DNA of 64,000 nt from Pseudonocardia acidicola. GTDB taxonomy: Bacteria > Actinomycetota > Actinomycetes > Mycobacteriales > Pseudonocardiaceae. Position 1 is the stretch's first letter. Each line of letters opens with the position of its first letter. The stretch covers positions 1-64,000 of the forward strand of contig NZ_JAAXLA010000022.1 in assembly GCF_012911935.1 (NCBI RefSeq). The letters run 5' to 3'. Under the pieces are notes generated by a model. The model was not told the origin of the DNA. It was given only the letters and a program-made list of their open reading frames with translations, and did no database searches. Position numbers and translations under genes: made by a program. Positions 59,299 through 64,000 of the stretch are shown one piece after another.

Positions 59299-60297
59299 TC
59301 ACCGGGCCAGCCTCGGCAGCACCTCGGCGGCGATCAGCTTGAGCTGGGTCTCGAGCGAGTCGGCGGGCTGCGGGGACAGGATCACGCAGTCCGCCCCGGC
59401 CGCCCAGTACTGCTCGATCCGGGCCGCGGCCTCGTCCGGGGTGCCCGAGATGGCGAGCACATCGATCCAGTCCTCCGGCATCCCTTCCAGCAGCGCGTCG
59501 TAGCCGCCTGCGGCGATCAGGGCGGACACCGCGTCGTTGATGCCGATGGAGCCGGTGAGTGGCGTCGGGCCGACCGCGTCGAGGTAGAAGGCCAGCGACT
59601 GCTTGACGGCGGCTCTGGCACGGTCGCGGTCGTTGTCGACGGCGGTCAGCACGTATGTCGGCACGCTGAACGAGCCGGTGCGGCCGGCCTGGCTCATGCC
59701 CTGCAACCCGAGCGACCGCGCCCAGGTGACGTACTCGGTCGGGGCGAGCACGGACAGCACGTTTCCGTCCGCGATCCGGCCGGCCAGCTCGCAGCCCTTC
59801 TCACCGATCACCCCGAGGTACAACGGGACATCGGTCAGCGGCGGGTGGACCAGCGCGACGTCACCGAAGGTGAAGTACTCCCCCTCGGCCGTGTAGGGCT
59901 CGCGACCGGTGAGCACGGCGCGGATCCCGGTGACGGCTTCTTCGAGGGCCCGCATCGGCGAGCGGGGCGTCAGGCCCATCTGCCTGACCCAGGACGGAAC
60001 GCCGTGGCCGATACCCGGTACGAACCGGCCCGGGAACGCCCGGTCCAGCGAGGCGATCTCCATCGCCGCCGCGGCCGGGTGGCGAGCGACGCACGACATG
60101 ATGCCGAGGCCGACCCGGATCCGCTCGGTGGCCGTGAGCGCCTGCGCGACGCCGGTGAAGCCGCCGTAGAAGAAGTAGTCCTCGGCGAGCCAGATCTCGT
60201 CGAAGCCGAGCCCTTCGCACAGCCGGGCCAGCCCCGGGAGACGCTCCGGAGCGGTGGTACTGAGCAGCAGGATGCCGAGCCGACGGTCGTCCGTCAC
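59299..60297 (-). CDS. LLM-class flavin-dependent oxidoreductase
   Basis: A 332-residue bacterial luciferase-like TIM-barrel: LGILLLSTTAPERLPGLARLCEGLGFDEIWLAEDYFFYGGF, the ERIRVGLGIMSCVARHPAAAAMEIASLD block, and GRFVPGIGHGVPSWVRQMG, a pattern shared by FMN- and F420-dependent members. The GTG at 60297 has an AAGGGGCG site. It is the first gene of the minus-strand catabolic cluster and faces pucR across 194 bp. A ring-opening monooxygenase or an F420 dehydrogenase role are both possible. Confidence 0.92.
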   Translation of the reverse strand: MTDDRRLGILLLSTTAPERLPGLARLCEGLGFDEIWLAEDYFFYGGFTGVAQALTATERIRVGLGIMSCVARHPAAAAMEIASLDRAFPGRFVPGIGHGVPSWVRQMGLTPRSPMRALEEAVTGIRAVLTGREPYTAEGEYFTFGDVALVHPPLTDVPLYLGVIGEKGCELAGRIADGNVLSVLAPTEYVTWARSLGLQGMSQAGRTGSFSVPTYVLTAVDNDRDRARAAVKQSLAFYLDAVGPTPLTGSIGINDAVSALIAAGGYDALLEGMPEDWIDVLAISGTPDEAAARIEQYWAAGADCVILSPQPADSLETQLKLIAAEVLPRLAR

Positions 60298-60433
60298 GAA
60301 CCGCCCCTTTCATGTCCGCTTCGTTTCCGCGGGCCGCCTGTGAGGCCAGCCCGAGCCGGGCCGAGGCCGCCACCGGTCGGGAGCCCCGCCGGTGTGCCGT
60401 GACGCTAATCGCGAGGGCGCGGGTGAACCATGG

Positions 60434-60445
60434 GCAACCTGCACA
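60434..60445 (+). promoter_or_regulatory. 12-bp motif shared with the upstream region of the first molybdenum hydroxylase (site 2)
   Basis: GCAACCTGCACA, identical to the minus-strand site at 56550-56561. It sits 46 bp before the pucR start in the divergent LLM/pucR promoter region. It is a candidate binding site for PucR itself. Confidence 0.45.
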
Positions 60446-60491
60446 TGTTCAGGGGCTTGATTGTGGGTCCAGCACAGTGTGAGAGTGGGTC

Positions 60492-62039
60492 ATGGTTCGG
60501 CCGACCGTCGCGGGCGTACTCGCAGAGCTGGAACGTTCCGAGCCCGGCCTCGCCGAGCTCCTGGCCGGGTCGGCCGATCGGGAGATCCACTCCGTCTGGC
60601 TGGCCGAGGACCTCAGAGAGCTCGACGGCTGCCCCCGGCAGGCGCTGGTCCTGCTGAGCCGGACTGCCTCCCAGCACGCGCAGGGCTACAAGCTCGACGT
60701 GGCGTTACGGCGGCTGGGTGACGTCGCGGGCCTGGTCCTGCAGGCCGAGGCCCCGAGGCCCTCACTCAGCGCCCTCGCGCTGGCCCGGCGCGAGGACCTT
60801 CCGCTGGTCCGGCTCACCCGCTCCGCCGACGTCACACAGCTACTCAGCACCGTCATCCGGATGCTCGATGCGCAGCTTCCGACGCTGCTGGAGCGGGCGA
60901 TCCGGGTGTGCCGCGACATCGATCGGCTGGAGACGGGTGACATCAGCGATGAGGACCTGGTGCGGGACAGCGGGGCCGCCGAGCTGTTCGGCCTGACGCT
61001 GGGCAGCCGTGATCCTCGGCTGAGCGGCGTCCCGGCCGTGATGACCGAACCGGACGGCCCCTGGCTGCAGCGGGAGCCGACCGTCACCTCGGAGGATTCG
61101 CTGGCGGAGCTGTCGATGTGGCGGCTCTGCGCCGCGATGACGAAACGCTCCATCGAGACCGATCGCGCCGAGCAGCTGTGCATGCTCTCGGCCGGCGAGC
61201 TGCTGAACCAGCTGCTGGATCCCGGAACCGACGACAGCGGCCCGCTGCTGCGCAGGGCGGCGGACATCGGGGTCCGCGTCGAGGGATGGAACCAGGTGAT
61301 CATCCTGGAGTTCGCGAACCTCCTCGCCCTCGCCGAGGACGATCCGGTCACCGCCTACCGCTACACCCAGACCGTGAGCCGGGTGGCCGCGCAGACCGCA
61401 TCGCAGCAGGAGGGGCGCTGGACCATGGCGCCGAGAGCCGGCGGGATGCTCCTGTTGCGAACCGGGAATCACCCCGAGGGCCCGGCCGGCCTGCGGCGGC
61501 TGCGCTCAGCGGTGCAGACCGTGCTCGATCGCGCCCTCGAGTCGTTCCCCGGTGTGCACATTCTGTGCGGCATCGGCGGATCGCACGAGGGGCTGCAGGG
61601 GCTGCGCGCCTCCAGAGCCGAGGCGGACGCGGCCCTGCAGAGCGCCCGCCTCCGCGGCGCGTCCAACGAACCCGTCCTCTTCGACGCGCCGGGCCTGAGC
61701 CGGCTCCTGGTCGAGTGGTACTCGTCCAGCTCGGTGCGCCAGAGCGTCGACGACCTCTTCGCACCGTTGGCCGATCTCGGCGAGGCCAGGCAGAAGGAGT
61801 ACAGCACGACGCTGCGGGTCTACCTGGAGAACAACCGCTCCGTCAGCCGCACCTCCCGGCAGCTGTACCTGCACCGCAACACCGTCACGTATCGGATCAA
61901 CAGGATTCTCGGCGTGCTCGGCGTCGACCTCGACGACCCCAACCAGTTCCTCGCGGTCTACCTCGCCTGCTACGCCCAGTCGATGTCGCACTGCGCCGGA
62001 GGTCTCCGCCGCGGACCGGAGGCGTCCGTCGAGGGCTGA
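60492..62039 (+). CDS. PucR-family transcriptional regulator
   Basis: A 515-residue regulator with the PucR N-terminal ligand-sensing region (VAGVLAELERSEPGLAELLAGSAD..., residues 1-130), a middle GGDEF-like CdaR/PucR domain, and the C-terminal PucR HTH: LRVYLENNRSVSRTSRQLYLHRNTVTYRINRILGVLGVDLDD. PucR regulators commonly sense purine breakdown intermediates or other small metabolites. It is divergent from the LLM-DUF917-HyuA-molybdenum hydroxylase genes and is probably their activator. Confidence 0.92.
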   Translation: MVRPTVAGVLAELERSEPGLAELLAGSADREIHSVWLAEDLRELDGCPRQALVLLSRTASQHAQGYKLDVALRRLGDVAGLVLQAEAPRPSLSALALARREDLPLVRLTRSADVTQLLSTVIRMLDAQLPTLLERAIRVCRDIDRLETGDISDEDLVRDSGAAELFGLTLGSRDPRLSGVPAVMTEPDGPWLQREPTVTSEDSLAELSMWRLCAAMTKRSIETDRAEQLCMLSAGELLNQLLDPGTDDSGPLLRRAADIGVRVEGWNQVIILEFANLLALAEDDPVTAYRYTQTVSRVAAQTASQQEGRWTMAPRAGGMLLLRTGNHPEGPAGLRRLRSAVQTVLDRALESFPGVHILCGIGGSHEGLQGLRASRAEADAALQSARLRGASNEPVLFDAPGLSRLLVEWYSSSSVRQSVDDLFAPLADLGEARQKEYSTTLRVYLENNRSVSRTSRQLYLHRNTVTYRINRILGVLGVDLDDPNQFLAVYLACYAQSMSHCAGGLRRGPEASVEG

Positions 62040-62153
62040 GGTGGCCGCAGGCAGTCCTGGCTCGTCGAGATCACCGACGTGTTGCGGGCCACGGATCACG
62101 TCACGGGTGTCCGAGTCCCCGTCCGGCGCGACGACGACCGGGATGCCGCGGCG

Positions 62154-64000
62154 TCACAGGTCGACGTGGGAGCCCATGACCACTGTGCGGTCGTAGGGAA
62201 GGCAGAGGAACTCGGCCTGGCTGGCGGCGTTGTGGGCCATGCTGATGAACAGCGCCTTGCGCCAGGCGCTCATCCCGGGCCGGTCGGTGCGGCGCAGGCT
62301 GATCCGGGACACGAAGTACGACGCCTTGTCGGGGTCCAGCTCGCCGGTGAGTTCCCCGAGGTGGCGGGCGGCCGCCTGGCGGAGCACTTCGGGGAAGTCG
62401 GCCCGGTCCTGGAAGCCGAACCGCGCGGTGATGTGGACGATCCCGTCGTCGGGATCACTGAGGTCGTCCACGGTCAGCCGCTGGTCCCGCGGAATGTGCG
62501 GCACGGTCTCGGTCCGCCCGGAGATGATGACCACCCGCTCGTGGAGCACGTGGTTGAACTGGAGGTTGGCCCGCAGCGCCAGCGGGGTGGTGTCCTTGGT
62601 CGGGTGCGGGAGCACCGCGGTGCCCGGCACCCGGAGCACCCCCGCGTCGCGGACCTTGTCGAGAAGCCAGGACAGCGGCCCCTCCAGCTCGTGCCGGCGG
62701 GCGGTGACGATCTCCCGGCCGCGCTGCCAGGTCATCATGACCGTGAAGACGGCGGCGGCGATCAGCAGGGTCAGCCACCCGCCGTGCGTCACCTTCGTGA
62801 GGTTGGCGGCGAAGTAGGTCAGTTCGACGACGCCGAAGACGACCCCGACCACCAGCACCCGCCAGACCGGCCACCGCCAGTACGCCCGTGCCACCGCCAG
62901 CAACAGCGCGGTGGTGATCAGGAAGGTGCCGGTCACCGCGACGCCGTAGGCGGTGGCCAGCCGCGTCGAGGCGCGGAAGGTCAGCGTCACCGCCAGCACG
63001 GCGACGAACAGGCCCCGGTTCACGGCAGGCACGTAGATCTGGCCCTCCTGGCGCGAGGAGGTGTGCCGGATGCGCAGGTGCGGCAGGAATCCCAGCCGCA
63101 GGGCCTGCCGCGACACCGAGAACGCCCCGGAGATCACCGCCTGGGAGGCGATCACCGTGGCCACGGTCGCCAGCACGATCATCGGGAGCTGCGCCCAGGA
63201 CGGCAGCAGTAGGTAGAACGGGTTGGCCCGGGTCGCCGGGTCGCGCAGGATCAGCGCGCCCTGGGCCAGGTAGTTCAGGGTCAGCGCCGGAAAGACGATG
63301 AGGAACCAGGCCCGGCGGATCGGCGAGCGGCCGAAGTGGCCCATGTCCGCGTACAGCGCCTCGGCCCCGGTGATCGCCAGCACCACCGCGCCCATCGCGA
63401 TGAACGCGGCGCAGGGCCGGTCGGCGGCGAACGCGACGGCGTAGCTCGGCGACAACCCCTGCAGGATGCTCGGTCGGCCGAACACCTCTCGCAGCCCCGC
63501 GACGCCCACCGCGGCGAACCACAGCAGCATCACCGGTCCGAACAGGCTGCCCACCCGGTGTGTCCCCCACCGCTGGACGGCGAACAACATCGCGAGAATC
63601 GCGGCGGCGATCGGCACCACCAGGTCGGCCAGCCCGGGTGAGACCACCTCCAGGCCCTCGATCGCGGACAGGACCGAGATCGCCGGGGTGATCACGCTGT
63701 CCCCGTAGAACAGCGCCGCGCCGAGCACGCCGAGGGCCATCACCAACGCCGCCCGGCGCCCCGGCGTGCCGGTGAGTACCCGACGCGCCAGCGCCGCCAG
63801 CGCCATCACGCCACCCTCGCCGTCGTTGTCCGCCCGCAGAACGAACAGGACGTACTTGATCGACACAACCAGCGTGATCGACCAGAAGATCAGCGAGACC
63901 ACGCCGTACACGTCCAGCGGGGTCGGTTGTACCGCGCCGTTGTCGATCGAGAAGACCGTCTGCATCGCGTACAGCGGGCTCGTGCCGATGTCGCCGTACA
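62154..64000 (-). CDS. kup: Kup-type potassium uptake transporter (partial at right edge)
   Basis: A KUP/HAK/KT potassium:H+ symporter, truncated by the window edge. The edge itself still encodes YGDIGTSPLYA, the family's first conserved block, so only the extreme N-terminus (about 30-50 residues) is missing. It continues VFSIDNGAVQPTPLDVYGVVSLIFWSITLVVSIKYV, ADNDGEGGVMALAALA, LFYGDSVITPAISVLSAIEGLEV, and SVSRQALRLGFLPHLRIRHTS. It has about 12 helices and a cytosolic C-terminal domain of about 150 residues. It converges with pucR. Confidence 0.95.
   Translation of the reverse strand, partial: YGDIGTSPLYAMQTVFSIDNGAVQPTPLDVYGVVSLIFWSITLVVSIKYVLFVLRADNDGEGGVMALAALARRVLTGTPGRRAALVMALGVLGAALFYGDSVITPAISVLSAIEGLEVVSPGLADLVVPIAAAILAMLFAVQRWGTHRVGSLFGPVMLLWFAAVGVAGLREVFGRPSILQGLSPSYAVAFAADRPCAAFIAMGAVVLAITGAEALYADMGHFGRSPIRRAWFLIVFPALTLNYLAQGALILRDPATRANPFYLLLPSWAQLPMIVLATVATVIASQAVISGAFSVSRQALRLGFLPHLRIRHTSSRQEGQIYVPAVNRGLFVAVLAVTLTFRASTRLATAYGVAVTGTFLITTALLLAVARAYWRWPVWRVLVVGVVFGVVELTYFAANLTKVTHGGWLTLLIAAAVFTVMMTWQRGREIVTARRHELEGPLSWLLDKVRDAGVLRVPGTAVLPHPTKDTTPLALRANLQFNHVLHERVVIISGRTETVPHIPRDQRLTVDDLSDPDDGIVHITARFGFQDRADFPEVLRQAAARHLGELTGELDPDKASYFVSRISLRRTDRPGMSAWRKALFISMAHNAASQAEFLCLPYDRTVVMGSHVDL

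Noticed and set aside
1-64000. rRNA, tRNA, CRISPR, IS elements, prophage or integration sites
   Set aside because: Scanning by eye found no conserved tRNA arms, no regularly spaced repeats, and no transposase, integrase or phage protein among the frames. A tRNAscan or repeat search would be decisive.

Overview
This window is high-GC, densely packed DNA from an actinomycete. GTG/TTG starts are frequent, 4-bp stop/start overlaps (ATGA, GTGA) are common, and there are actinobacterial marker families such as a DHA2 transporter, PucR and MarR regulators, an LLM flavin oxidoreductase and CoxMSL-type molybdenum hydroxylases. Gene content fits a Pseudonocardia-like member of the Pseudonocardiales, but that placement is an inference. 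I saw no rRNA, tRNA, CRISPR array, transposase or integrase.

Layout. (1) 92-5769: a CDP-glycerol-transferase-like glycosyltransferase, a royal-jelly/Yellow-type beta-propeller, and a small minus-strand operon of a tandem SpoIIAA-like protein, a Cys-rich mini-protein and MsrA. (2) 5874-20387: a surface-glycan locus. Nine overlapping minus-strand genes include gmhA, hldE and a GT2-GmhB fusion (heptose synthesis), two GT9 heptosyltransferase-like enzymes, two other glycosyltransferases, UDP-glucose dehydrogenase and a carbamoyltransferase. A UDP-xylose-synthase-type enzyme, a pyruvyltransferase and two GT2 enzymes follow. Together they predict a heptose-containing, carbamoylated and pyruvylated glycan. 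(3) 20442-28798: an SDR, a GH25 lysozyme, a broken M23 peptidase, a LuxR remnant, an HNH-like lipoprotein, then a second glycan patch (GT2, TupA-like ATP-grasp, flippase) ending in a UDP-glucose dehydrogenase fragment. (4) 29086-42286: an FAD monooxygenase, small secreted protein, methyltransferase, DHA2 exporter, VOC protein, discoidin-like membrane protein, a polysaccharide deacetylase with two DMT-type transporters, and an MGDG-synthase-like glycosyltransferase with a GH15 hydrolase.

(5) 42343-48015: a MarR regulator faces a seven-gene overlapping operon (57-aa ORF, STAS-like fragment, SDR, two membrane proteins, gluconate-dehydrogenase subunit 3-like protein, GMC oxidoreductase). A near-perfect 37-bp palindrome lies between them. 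The operon runs into the remnant of an HtrA-type protease. (6) 48309-48801: a decayed nitronate monooxygenase. (7) 48926-62039: a catabolic locus with two complete three-subunit molybdenum hydroxylases, a HyuA-type protein, a DUF917 protein and an LLM oxidoreductase, all on the minus strand, opposite a PucR regulator. A shared 12-bp motif lies upstream of pucR and of the first hydroxylase. (8) 62154-64000: a Kup potassium transporter running off the right edge.

The most novel-looking features are the heptose locus with its GT2-GmhB fusion in a Gram-positive background and the PucR-linked double molybdenum-hydroxylase locus, whose substrate is not evident from sequence. The window also holds several gene remnants (M23, LuxR, UGDH, HtrA, nitronate monooxygenase), so the region has been rearranged repeatedly.
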